Below are positions 37,060 through 49,690 of a stretch of DNA of 64,000 bases, in pieces (within the stretch, counting starts at the first letter, position 1; each line of letters opens with the position of its first letter). The notes beneath the pieces are model-generated. The model saw only the letters and a program-made list of their open reading frames with translations. It had not been told where the DNA came from and made no database searches. This DNA is from Formicarius rufipectus. Taxonomy: Eukaryota; Chordata; Aves; Passeriformes; Formicariidae. The position numbers and the translations under genes were made by a program. The stretch is taken from NCBI GenBank assembly GCA_013399695.1, contig VXAU01001771.1, forward strand, positions 1 to 64,000. Direction: 5' to 3'.

Positions 37060-37449
37060 AGGCTTTTCTAGAAAGGCCTAGAAGAATGGACTGGGCATGG
37101 TAACTGAGATGCCAGAAAGTGAGAAACTTACCTCCATGGCCAGGAAAACTTACCTAGAGAAAGGTAACTCCATGGTGCCCCATGAGTGTGTGGTCACCTC
37201 CAGGATCCTGGACATCCCATCAGCTGGATCAGCACTGGAGCCAGGACTGGTGACATCTTTTTCTTTCTTCCTCTCCCTCCCCCCTTCTTCAATTCATCTC
37301 TCTCTTCCTTTTCATCCTACACCTTTATCCAAAACCCACTCCTCTGCGCTTATACAGGAGGTCAGGGACTAACATACGAATTTCCTTGCAACGTGTGTGA
37401 TTTACCAATAAAACTTCAGAAACTTTTGCAGACCCTCTGACTTCTGTCA
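37060..37449 (+). mobile_element. Possible LTR fragment, plus strand
   Basis: The segment ends like a retroviral LTR: a CCAATAAAACTTCAG polyadenylation-signal block, then TTTTGCAGACCCTCTGACTT and CTGTCA. Ahead of it are a pyrimidine-rich stretch and GGATCCTGGACATCCC. No clear TG start or target duplication could be fixed, and no viral coding sequence is present. It directly follows the young CR1 tail. Confidence 0.35.
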
Positions 37450-40400
37450 TTGCTTTTGACCATGAGGATCTAAGAGTCTTGCATGCTCTCTTCCCTTAAG
37501 GGTGGGGTACCACACTTTCAAAGGGAGATACAAAGAAACAATTACAGGTTTATTCTCTCATGAAATACCTCATCAGAGGCTGAGCTACCCAGTCAGTCTG
37601 TTTTCAGTAAAGATCCATGGGTTTAATTTTCTCTGACTGTACTTAATGTGGCACAGAGATGTAGAGGAGAAAAGCAGCTTTAAAATTTGTTGTATGCCTC
37701 CCCTGCTGAAATCAGTCTATGTTCTCGTGAAACAACTTGGTTCACAGGTCTGAGAACAGCGAGGAAGCAGAGACACTTTCCTCAACAGAGAATTGCAAGG
37801 ACAACCAAGGGCTTTTCTTGAGGCCAGTTTCCCAACTCTTAATACTCCTATACTTCGCTACTGTTACTATACTATATTGTTGGAAATAACACAGAACCAA
37901 CTCCTTTTATTTCCAAAGGATAAAAGATATGAAGACTTTGTTTTCTTTAAAAAAAAAAAAAAAAAAGATATTTGAAAAGCTAACATGGAGGAAAAAACCC
38001 AAAAGAAAACCAAACAAACTGAAACACACCTTCTGTGGAAAATAAAACAGAGCAGTTTTAAATGCAAGGAAGTAACCATGTATATGAATATCTCTGCTTT
38101 GTTGCTTTATTTTTATTGCATGCTGCATCCCTTGTTTCCTAAAGCATTGTATGGTTTTTTATTTCTTAAAAATTTACAGAAAATTTATCCATCTTCCCTG
38201 CATTATAATTTTTATTTTTCAAATACAGTGAGCTTGTGACATTACATTTTCCTAAATTCTGAATGCGAAGATTTTTGGCCCTAGATGATCGTTGTGTACT
38301 AGGTCACCTTGGATCAGCTTCTTGGTAGCATTAGAGACCAGGCTTTTGGAGTCTGATATGTCAGCCTTTGTACTTTCTTTCCTCCCTTGGAGCAGTTACA
38401 GAAATGCTGGCTCACTACTTCGGGTTATTTCAGTATTGTGCATTGAAAAGTTGTCCTTATGGTTTTTTTTTTCCAGTTTCCCAATGGTCATAAATATTTG
38501 CCTTGTTTTCCAAGATAAAATTTGGCAAGGATCTACTCTTGTGGCCTAATTTACTCTCAGCTTCTGAGGTGTGGAGGAGCAGCAGCTCTGTGAGATTCAC
38601 CCTTTGTGCTCTGGAAGTGGGTCTTTCTCCTGCTCCATGTCAGAAAGTTGCACTGATGCCACGTTGCATTGCAAATGTCTCTTGTGTGTGAATTGTGAAG
38701 CCGCTGTTGTTGCTATTTGAGTTTGCAGTTTGCAGCAGAGTCTGGTAAAGACAATCATACACCTCCCCTTTTCAGAGTTGAGCAGCATATATGTGAAATT
38801 TGAACCCAAAATAACAGTTGTGGAGCTAGTATAATCACTTGTTAACATCTGATAAGGAATTAATTGTCTCTGTATTCCCAAAGATGTCCACTGATACTTC
38901 TTCAATCAGTACAACTGCAAATTTCTTTAGTAAACAATGTTTTCCATGTGAGCAGCTGAAGTTTCTGACTCCACAGGGTAACAGGCAAAACTGGTGGGAT
39001 CAGCTGCTGCGGCAGACTTGAAAATCTGTTTCTTGAATTATTTCATTAGAAACAAAGCAGTGAGTCATTGCCAGTGACCAGCCAGGCATGCCAGGAGTCC
39101 TCCTGGCACTGTCAAGTGTGGAGAGCAGCGAATGGGAACCCTCACATGCGCCCAGCACAAACTCCTGGCACTGATTTCTCCCCAAGGGATGCTTGTTTGC
39201 AGAAAACACTTTTTCATCAGAGAATTCACTGTTCCTGTGGACGCTGTAAACACATAGAAAATGTGTTGAGACCAATGCTGAATGTTTGTTGATGCTGTAT
39301 GAACTTTGGTAACACCTTGAAGCATTCCAGCATTTGCCTTCTCTCAACCTCTGAGCTATACTTTATGGTAAAGGCAACACTAGAAGGCATTCTCAGAAAA
39401 ACTGGACTAAGGACTGTTTTTAGAAAGACCACACAATACTTGGCAGATAGAGCAAAGTTATTTCTGCAGGATTTATTTCCTGCATAGTTTCTTTTTATTT
39501 AGAATAAATGTGCGTCACATGGTGCATAGTTGGGCTGGTGTGTTGATACAGTCGGTATCACAAACAGCACAGACAGACCACCACTCTGGGAAATGGCAGC
39601 AGGAGCTGGGAGAGAATGGGGTAGTATCATAGTTGGCTTGGTTTACACTTAGTTCATACCCGAACATCCCTCTGTGATCACTCTTATATACTAACAGCCA
39701 GGTGGGAGGATGTGAGGTTAGATTTGATGGTGCCTTTTGGGGTCCCTTGATTACATTGTGAGCAATAAATTGGGGGACACATTTGCCAGGGAACCACTTC
39801 ATGAGAATAGTGTTAAGTGCTTGGTGAGAGCTCTGGGGTACTAGGACAAGTTAATCGAAATGGCTTTACCTAACTTCATTAATGTCTGATCACCCTAGGA
39901 TATTTAGAATGTAAGTAAGTAGAATAAGACCTAATAGCCTTAGTAACCCTTGAGGGGCAAAAGTAATTATAGTTAGAAAAAAATGTATCAAGAGGCCATA
40001 ACCTCTATTACTTTGGGAAGTTTTGACAAGCTTTTGCTCACTTTGACCATGAAACAGTAGTCATTGAGGACATCCGGAAGAAAATAGTGTCATGAACTGC
40101 CAGAGTCAGTGTCAGATTGATAGATTTTTTAAAATTACTCATTTATATCTCAGGTTCTATTTCAGTCTTGATAAATGTGCCTTATTGTTCAAATGGGGTA
40201 TGCTAATTCCTTTGTGAGCAATTGTCCAAAGATAATACTGCATACTCACTGGAATGACATTGAAATAAGTGCTAAAATTCACCAACATTCTCATAAGCTT
40301 TTCACTTCAAAAATAATCTAGGGAAAAAAGAAAGAAATCCTTGGGGCTAAGAATAAAGTCTTAGCATCTGTGATGACAAGTGGCTCAGGGCAGTGGGGGA

Positions 40401-43400
40401 GTGTTTGAAGGGGGTGCCCGCAGGAATTAAATTGTTGACTGTTGCCTAGGGAGGGGGAAGCAGAAAGGCCATCCGGATGTGACAGGCATGAAGAACAGGC
40501 TTGGCCAAACAGATGGCAGAGCTCTGTGCCTACTGTGGGTGACATCAATGGACAGAGATGAATTCAGGTGTATCAGGTTGTTCAGTGGCTTGGACTCATT
40601 TACAGGGAGGAATTTGACTGCCTGTTTTGATTAAAATGCAAAGCCCAGGGAAGCTAAAATGTATTAAAACTCTTGTTGCTTGTTATCAGCAATTAGATAC
40701 CTTGTACAAAGCAAAATACTGCTGCCTAAATCCCCTAATGCCTACAGGTTCATAACATCAATAGGCATCCATCTCTTTCTACTCCCTTAGACAGGAGTAT
40801 GTGTAAGGAGGTGCCTTTTGCTTTTGATGCCAAGTGATCCTCGCTCATTTTGGGTAGTTCATTTATCTTGCTTGGAGCAGAAGCTCCATGACTGCAACTC
40901 ATTCTGGTGGTACTAGAAACTGCAGTAACTGAGGCACAGGGCGGGGAGCTTTAGGCATCAGCCCCTCTCCACAGAGGTGCACAGCATCCTGTAAAATACT
41001 TTGTGAATCTTTTCGATGTTGAGACCATCAGTGAATTCATCATTGTGCAATTTCCCTTGTGAAAACTGAAAAGTCAGTCTAGTGTTAATAAATATGTGCA
41101 AGTTGCAGGTAAAAGAAAATAAAAATACAAACAAACAAAAAACAACCCCAAGCTTTCATTCCTACCTTTTGATTTGTAGCACTTTGTATTTTTTAAATTA
41201 ACTACTCAGCAAAATGGCTTAGAAAGTAATGATTGAAAAAGAAACAACAAAGTTTTTTTTTCAAGTAGCTTTGATAGGTTGATTTGCTGACTTTGAGGGC
41301 TGTGAAACAAACTTCATTTTTAATTTTGCCATTTTAAAGTTTCCATTTCAGGGCACTCAGTCTAAAGTCATGTCTGTCAAAAGTAGCTCTCTTGTAGGAT
41401 TAGGGCAATGACCAGACTCCCTGTGATCAACTTGCAATGGATATACTCTATCATGGACCATGGATATGTATCATTTGAAGTGTACTTTGTGTCAAAGGGA
41501 AGAGATAGGATGCTGGATGCATTATATTTGAACCAAAAATCTGTTGCCAAGCATCTGTGGACACAGGGTATTTGGTATCTAATAAATGTGATGGTACAAC
41601 AGGTTATACTTAAATCTCAAATGGCAAATATGGATTTCAGGTTTAAATGTACAACTACTTTTCACTCCCTTAAAATGTGTGTGAGATGTTCTAGAGATTA
41701 CAGTTATAAAATTTGGGGCTATTTTGATAAACCTTTGAAAAACTCCATTCTTCAGTGTTGTGGATTTTAGCTCAGTCTGTCTGTACACCTCACAAACATC
41801 CTCAGCTGGTGCCAGCTGCCTGCCTGGAAGGAATGCTGTACAGGACTGCAAGCCTGGAAGCATCTCTAATGAATTGACACCAGTCTTGGAAGTGGTGAAT
41901 TGGTGGACATTGTGTAGAACTTCAGGAAATATTTGCCATGGTCCTTATAGTTGTGATGTTCAACATCAATAGATGTGTTCCTTGGCTGTGGGTTTTGTGG
42001 TTGTGAATGCTGAATCTTCACCATTGCCAGTTCCCTGTCCAGGATGAAACTTGCTGGGGCAAAAGATGAGTCACTGCAGCTGTTTTCTTGCTTAGGGTGG
42101 GTTACTTGAGAGTGGCCATGCTCTGAGTAAACAGAGCAGGAGCTAAGGGGCTGCCACAACAGTAGCCACAATAAACTCACTATGACTCAGTGACCTCCAG
42201 CAGTTTTTTGACTCTGATAGTGTGGTTAGTACCCTCAGGTAACCTTTGACCAGGTTACTCTCAGCACCCATCGGGATCTGATTAGCTCACCTGTAAGCTA
42301 TTTCTGTAGCCAGCTATCTCAGCTCATGTATGTAAATATGTACCTTTTCTGTTGGCAGTTCTATTTTCATTTTGTGATGTGAGATCATCGATCACCCCAT
42401 CATGAGCCTGCCAGTCATTCTAATGATTCTGGTATAAAAAAAGTATAAAATTAGCAACCTTATGGAAAGCAGGAAACTGAACTCAAGGGAGTTCAAATTC
42501 TGAAGCCAATGAAACCAAATAAATATTTCAATTTTTTTTTTCCATCTGTGTGGGGCCTGGGGCCCAGATGAATATCAGAATAAATGCATTTTCCACAAGC
42601 CAAGCATATTTATAATTTCCCTTGGACGGATAAGGCTTATGGACAAAGGTTACATTTTAGTTGATGTGATGTAGCTAGGGGAGACAGGCTAGTATTTAGG
42701 CAGATGAACTGTTTTTCAGGGTAATGCAGTAGGCCGAGGGATTTGGCAAATGCCAAGAGAGGAGCTCCAAGCAAGAGGGAAGTTTTGCTTTTATAATCTT
42801 TCACTTAGTGCATCCCTGTAGTTTGTAGATGCACCCTGGAAGGCCACCAGTCAAGGTTATTTTCTTTCCCCAAGAGAAGGTCTGGCCTAGGACCATATTC
42901 CCTCATGCACCCAAGTCAAGTCATGATGACTTTTGTTCCCTGCTCACCCAAACTCCAGAGCTTGCTTGTCCTCTCCTTCCAGGGCCTCTTCTTGCTGTGA
43001 CCAGTCTTCTTGCTTCCCTGACTGAGTCCAGGTTCGCTTCAGAGCTTGGCTTAGATGGTGAGCACCACAGGATTCTAGTGGTGCTCCTTTGGAGCACATC
43101 AAGGACATCACTCAACTAAGAAGCCTTTGCTTTTGAAGTATAAAACCTTCTGGATTAATGGAAATCCAGATATGCAGCAGTCAAATCAGTGTTGATTGGA
43201 TTGGAATATCTCTCTCTTCTCTTTCTCAAACTCTAACTCCAAGGAGAAGCACGGCCCCAGAAATGCTCCCCTTTAAAACACAACAAGAAGTCACTTGTTT
43301 CATGGTCTGCCTTGCCAAATTCCTTGTGTTGGCTCCCCTGTGGGATGCTGACCAACAGTTTAGTGTGGATTGCAGATCTGAGAGATTCTTCTAAGAAGGC

Positions 43401-46400
43401 CACCAAAGCTGTGTGGACTACAATGGGCAGGTTTGCCTTAGCCAGTCTGGGATGTGCTCAGCACATAATACAAAGTAGATTTACAGGCATTCTCCACTAC
43501 ATCACACCACATACACCTGTGTAAACAAAGGAAAGGTCAGATGAACAAAGTAAATAGACAACATAATGCAAAGGAATACTATAGGGATGAAATTTTGTAT
43601 TCTTTTGCGGAAGGAAGGCAGCCTTGTGATGCACTCTGCCAGGGCAGCAGCTGTGCTGGGAAAGCTGTCACAGTGCATTCCCCTGTGTGCTTGATCCTGG
43701 TGGAAACATGATTTAGCAAAGAGACAATGGTAGTAATGAAAGCAGTGAGTACTGAGAACAAGTAGATGCCTGGTGATTTCTACTTTATCTGGTTTTTATC
43801 TTTCTTATTTCCTGTACACTGGGGACAATAGAAACTGATTTAGGATGCCAAAGAATAACGGAAAAGCTTTTCTCAATTCTATTTCCCATTCAGAAATTCA
43901 TAGCAGAGAATCATGTGTCTCCAAATATTACCTAAGTTCTGCTCAAGTACACAAGCTAATGGAAGTCATGGAAATGGCTATTTGAAAGAGATGTTTGAAG
44001 GAAAATCAGAGGTTCCAGGGAAGAACCTGGAAGCCTTTGTGTTAGCAGATAAAAAGTTTTCCAAATTATGTAACAAATAGCTTGAAACAGAGAACTGAGT
44101 GGTGTGAACAGCAGATCACTGGGACTGATGGATTGGTTGGAACAAGCAGAAACAAAATTTGAGAAGTGTATAATAATCGGTGAGGTTATTGTAAAAGGAA
44201 ACAAACCCACATGCTTGTGCTCGGAACAAACAGGAGATGTGGTGTAATTGGTGCATGATGTAAGGACCTTGGGACTTGAAGGGCAGCAAGGGGAGGAAGC
44301 AGCCTCAGTCCAGTGGAGCAATTCCTCTAAATGAGAAGCAGAAAACAGCAGCTCAGGCTGGACCTTTGCCAGACCTTCACAGACGCGCTGACGGAAGGCT
44401 GGAAGGCTTTTCCAGAGTGGTAGTAGATGCAACCAGATGCCGCAGTCATGGAGTGTTTCAGGACTAATTGTGTTACTTTCATGGTTTTTGTCAGGCTTTC
44501 TAACAGCTTTATTTCCTGAGCTTTCTGGGGAAGCAAAGGACAGAGCAGGAGGTGAAGCTGGTAGTTAATCCCTAAAGCCATCCTCCAGGAAAGGAGCCTT
44601 AGAGGGTTTATCCCCCAGGACTGGCAAACAAGACCTCTCTGGCCAGGTCTGGTGGATGTGGCAAAAAAAGAGGTCAAATGATTAATTTCAGTCCCTGTAG
44701 GGAGCCTCAGTTTGTAAAGCAAGGTGAGCTGGGGAGAAAGCTGCTGGAGGGACTTGTGTCCTCAGCAGGAGGAAGGTGGGTGACTGCTTGGATAAACTGC
44801 CTGTGTGTTCATCACCCCAGGCTGTGCTTATCTAAAAAATCCTTTTGTTTTTAATAAATATGACTCAGCTTTGTGAAAGTTACCTAGAAACCCCGTTGGC
44901 TGCCTGAAGATGACTAGCATGAGGACAGATTCGATGGAGTACTCAGGTTCCCTTCTTGCTTAGACAGTGAAGGGAGTTTGGGCAGCCAGGCAGGACCAGG
45001 GGATTTTTCTGCAAAGAGGTGGCAGCTTTATGCTTGAGGTGCCTCTGTAAACACACAAGAGGAGGAAGAGCCTTTACAGTAGCAGTGCATGTTAGTCACT
45101 GCAGACAACAAATGCAGACCACCCACCTTCAGCTTCTTCATCCCTCAGATGTTTTCACAGAGCTGCTTTTAAGAAACTGTGGAGGAGACAAAGAGGATTA
45201 AAGAACAGGAAGTATTCTTCAGTGGTGACAACACTGATGAGTCCCAGACTATACAGTGTAGTTCTTCTGGTGTGAATCTAACAGTTTACCAGAAATAAAA
45301 TTATCTGTGCCTTGATGGGAATGAAAACACCAGTTATGCCCTGCAGCATTGAGTAGCTTTAATTGTGGCACCACCCTGAATGTTTTGGGACTGAGTCTCT
45401 GTGTTGGTTAATGTGGGCCAGATTTTTCCACTCAGCCCTGCATGTGTTGTGTGTACATCCATGTGTTCACTGGAGAAACGGCTGTTGCAAGTCTCCTGAG
45501 GGCCAAGGGGAAGGGATTAAACACTACCTCTCACAAAAGCAGGTCACTGTTGCTGCACTTCCCTGTCTGCAGGATCAAACTGGGGAGAGGGGCGTGGGGC
45601 AGACCCCCAGGGGCATAAGTGATGGGCAGACCTCCTCCTGAGGTCAGGCAGAAGTGGTGAGAGATGATGCTTTCTCCAGCTGCCTGGGATGCACTGCTGC
45701 TGGCTGGAGACCTTGCTGACATGGGAGGTCTTGGTGGCTCTTGATGTGCATTAGGTTTGCTGGCATTGTGACTGAGGCTACACAGAGGGAACTGCCCTGT
45801 GGCAGGCAGACAGGGCAGCAAGGGCAAGCCTGCAGCCATCTGGGAGCTAGCACCAACACCCTGCCAGAGCTGCACCACAGCAACAGGCATGGGGACCTGG
45901 GGTGAGGGCTCAGTGCCCTCAAGTCCAATTCTGCCGAGCTTTTAGGGCTGCATGGAGCAAAACGTGCTACAAAGACCTTCAGCTCCAGTAACAACTCTCG
46001 GCTTGTAGGTTGAAAGATATTAAAATGTTTCAAACCACATTTACTTGCCTTCTCATTAAAAATCATTGCTATAGTTGCACTTTAAGGTGAGTCGCTAATC
46101 CCAGAACAATATTGTGGGTCCAGCTGAAATATTAGTACAGGCATTTGTGTGTTTGATTGGTGTGGAGGTTTCTTTTGCTTTCTTCATGGAGTTGTAAGGC
46201 AAAACCTTTCCCTCCAATTGAAAAGTCACTTGCTTATGCAATTCTTTACTTTCCCAAGACACTGCCTAAAAAATGAGGGAAAAACTCACCTAATCTTCAA
46301 CTCTTTCTTTTCCCTGCAAAAAGCCTTACCAAAATGCATGATGACTGTTCCTGATTAGAGGAAGAGTTTTCTACAGAAAATCTCAACTTTTCCTAGATAG

Positions 46401-48149
46401 TATGTATTTAACTTTGATTTACACAACTCTATCTTTCAAGACAAACTGTCAGCAAAAATGTCTACTTTCATTGAAAAGTTTGCTTTCTACTGAAAAGAAA
46501 ATGAATGAAAAGCAGAGTGTTGAGTGTGAAGGTTTCCTATTCCAGTGCCACAAGCCTTCTCCCTAGGTTCACCCCAAGTTCCACATGAAGTAGCTGGTAC
46601 AATTTCTTTCCTCTTAACTCAAGTTCTGAACCTTCATCTAAACCTCATCTGTAGCCAGGGAAAGCCCCCATGTACGAACTTCATTTGCAAAATTTATTGT
46701 CTCTGGCTCTATTGTTAATCTTTTTAACTGATTTTTTTTCTGGAGATGTAAGAAAGCTTAATAGGTCAAAAATATTAACTGCATGGCTGCCTATTTTTTG
46801 TTGTTGGTTTTTGTGTTTGTTGGTTTTTTTTTTTTTGTCACAGAACACATCAGAAAATTTGTGTCCTAAGGAACCCTAGTAATATTCTTTCCTATTTTTA
46901 TATTGGGAATACAAAGAAAATCAAAATAGGACTCACAGATTTAAGACATTTCTTGGAGATTTGCTGTGTAAATGAGTAGCTAATCAAATGTAAATTCCCC
47001 ATTTTTTTCTGCTTCATATTTCCTTAATACTGTTTCTCTTGGACCTCACTGCTTATATTCAGTTTTTCTTGTAAAGCTGTACTGTGGCTGAACCAGATGA
47101 ACAGCTGTGTCAGACATAAACCTCACAAAGGGCCAGAACACGTCTGTGGTTATTCTTCCAAATTTTTACAGAAGAAATATATCATTAAAAAGCTAACTGG
47201 TAATTTTACTTATCCCAGCAGGGTTGGTTTTCTTTTTTCATTTTTTCTCAATGCAGTTTGGTTCAGTTTATTAACCAGCATCTGGCATTTTGTCTTGTTT
47301 GTGTTATTTACAGAGAAAGCAGTCACTTGTAGTTTCTGATTTCAAAAAAAGTTGTTGGAAAAAGTAATGGATCTGGTCACAGCAGTTCTTGTCCTAAGCC
47401 ATTGATAAACTTATTGCTGACTGATCTATTTAATAGTAAGTAAATTAAAGAACTTTTTATATATGTTCTTGGAAAACTTGTCTGAGTGACTCATGAAGTT
47501 AATGTATCACCAACTGTAATTGAGAGACACTCTGTACAGAACTGCTTATTAGAGCAGCAAGATGACAGACATGCATACAGAGGGATTTTTAAAGCCTAGT
47601 TTTGTGAGTCTTACTGCTGTGGTGCATGGCTGCATTGAGAAGGGCTAAGTTTATCCCTGGGCTCAATATTTTGCTTAGACATGGAGGAATGTAAAATGAA
47701 CACATGCTTGGTCTTGTAAAGTTTGATCCAGCTGTAAGGCAGAAGACAGGCAGGTCAAGAAGGCAGCAGGTGAAAAGGCATTACAGGAATGTGGGCAAAA
47801 ACTGTATTACTTGCTAGCCTGAGCAGTGTGAGAGTGATGAGGGAAATACATCTGAGAGTCCCCTTTCTCTCCTCTTTTCTCCTATCTGTAGGTGTTTGCC
47901 TTCACCAGAGAATTGCTGGCTGTTAGCAGTAAAAGGTAGTTAATCCCTGGCTTCTGTCATCTGTGCAGAAGCTTGTCTTTTGCTCAAAGTCTTTGCTCAG
48001 GAGCTAGTGGGGCTCACTGAACTTTAAACCAGATGTGACAGGGAAAGGGGACAATATAAGGCTTGCCCTTGTCAAACTGTGGGATGACATGCCAAGGTTA
48101 GAGAGGCAGTGTGCAAGTGAGGGCCTTCGGCCAGTGGATCTGAGGTGTT
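37450..48149. other. Intron 1, long stretch without supported gene
   Basis: Over 10 kb of unique-looking intron. It contains an A18 run at 37949-37966 and an A/AAAC-rich patch at about 41110-41150. Frames of 100-158 codons on either strand (for example 41408-41770 plus and 43956-44432 minus) match no family I recognise and overlap other frames on the opposite strand, as chance frames do. The T/G tract at 46794-46838 is simple repeat. Confidence 0.5.
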
Positions 48150-49615
48150 TAAGCCACACTGGAGCACAATTGAAGTCTTATGGCAAGGATTTTTGAGGTA
48201 ATAGAAGCCAACAGGGAAACACCAGTGAAACATCTCAGTGAAATTAAGGGGTGTTTCTCCAAGAAGGTGACACGACTAACAGTATGGCCAAGGTGCCTTT
48301 ACACCAGTGCACAAAGTGTGGGTAACAAACAAGAGTCACTGTGCTGCTAGAAAGCTGTGACCTCATTGCAATTACTGAAACTTGGTGGGACAAATCCCAT
48401 GATTGAAGTGCGACTGTTCATGGCTACAGACTGTTCATGGCTACAGGCTGTTCAGAAGGGACAGAGCAGGAAGGGGAGGTGAAGGGGTTGCCCTCTACAT
48501 CAAGAGGTGAATTGAGTGTGAAGAGCTGTATCTGAAGGATAACCACAAGCAATTTGAAAGGGAATCTCATGGTTGGCATTTACGACAGGTTGCTTAATCA
48601 AGGGGAACTGCTGAAAAAGGCATCTTGTTCCAACTACAGGAGGCGTTGCACCTCCAGGCTCTTGTCCTGCTGGCAGACATCAGCCACCCTGACGTCTGCT
48701 GGGAAAGTAGCATGGTGAGCTGTAGGCAATTCAGGTCACTCCTGAAGTGCGTGAAGGATAACTTGTTAGGCCAGGTAGTAGGCAGTCCTACCAGGGGAAA
48801 TGTGACACTGGATCTATTGATCATCAACACAAGTGAGTTAATCGGGGCCATGAAGACCATTGGCAGCCTGGACTGCAGTGATGGCATCCTGAGGGATGTG
48901 GGCCAGCAAAGATTAATGTTAAACCCATGAATTTTACGAAAGCAATCTTCCAGGTTGTTGAGGAGTTAAATAGGATCTCCTAGGAAGCTGCTCTGAGGGA
49001 CAAAGGAGCAGAAGAGATCTGGCAGATCTTTAAGGATGTTTTCTGTAGAGCGCAAGCACTGGTGATCTCTAGAAGCAAAAGTTTGGGCAAGGAAGGCAAG
49101 AGAGAGGCATGGCTGAGTCAGAACCTGCTGGTGAAACTTAAGGGTGAGAAAGAAATCCACAGGCAGTGGAAGCAAGGATGGGAAGAGGAAGGCCAAGGCA
49201 AAACTGCAGCTGAACTTGACAAGGGCCACAAAGAATAACAGGAAGGGCTTCTATAGATGTGTCAATGAGAAAAGAAAAGTCAAAGAAAGTGTTTTCCCCT
49301 TCAATAAGCAAGGCTGGCAAACTGGTAACTGGATGAGAAGACCAAGGTACTCCACAATTTTTTGCCTCAACCTGCACTGGTAACCACTCTACCTACACCT
49401 CTCAAGTGGATGGACTGTTAAATGGGGCTGGGGGAGCCAGGTCTCTCCCTCTCTAAAAGATAATCAGGTTTGTGACCATTTGAGGAATTTGAGACTCCAT
49501 AAGTCTATGGGACCTGATGAGATGCATCTCAGAGTCCTGATTAAATTAGCTGATTTAGTTGCCAAGGCACTCTCCATGATATTCAAACAATCATGGCAGT
49601 CAGAAAATGGAAAAT
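48150..49615 (+). mobile_element. CR1 LINE fragment, ORF2 endonuclease part, 3' end missing
   Basis: Sense CR1 sequence from the 5' half of the element. The early part reads GGTAACAAACAAGAGTCACT and ATTGCAATTACTGAAACTTGGTGGGA (endonuclease motif I-T-E-T-W-W-D). Later translations include DISHPDVCWESSM, GNVTLDLLIINTSEL and, near the linker to the polymerase, KLQLNLTRATKNNRKGFYRC and KSMGPDEMHLRVL-like text. The endonuclease catalytic GDFN motif and the final S-D-H motif are degraded (the sequence gives LADIS and CSDG). Several frameshifts are present. It stops before the polymerase motifs, so it is 3'-truncated, which is the unusual direction for this family. Confidence 0.88.
48413..48446. repeat. 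17-bp tandem duplication inside CR1
   Basis: ACTGTTCATGGCTACAG is present twice in tandem, with a partial third copy (GCTGTTCAG) after it. The single-copy form belongs to the CR1 endonuclease region, so the duplication happened within this insertion or its source. Confidence 0.9.
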
Positions 49616-49690
49616 AAAGTGCAGCTTTCCTGTATTTGCACAGCACCTTACACTGCTTAGGGCTGCATCTACCACCTGAGCAAGTAATTG
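49609..49690. repeat. Copy A of an unassigned ~80-bp dispersed repeat
   Basis: Aligns along its length to 51289-51370 in the same orientation, with an identical core ACTGCTTAGGGCTGCA and similar flanks on both sides. It begins exactly where the CR1 fragment stops. I cannot name the family. Confidence 0.7.

Noticed and set aside
41408..41770. 120-codon plus-strand frame with ATG
   Set aside because: No recognisable protein family, no flanking splice or promoter support, and an overlapping 94-codon frame on the other strand.
43956..44722. Two long overlapping minus-strand frames in intron 1
   Set aside because: They overlap each other in different frames, match nothing I recognise and contain low-complexity Ser/Thr/Leu stretches typical of chance frames.
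48594..48930. Frames on both strands suggesting a small gene
   Set aside because: The plus-strand frame is the CR1 endonuclease relic; the minus-strand one is its shadow.
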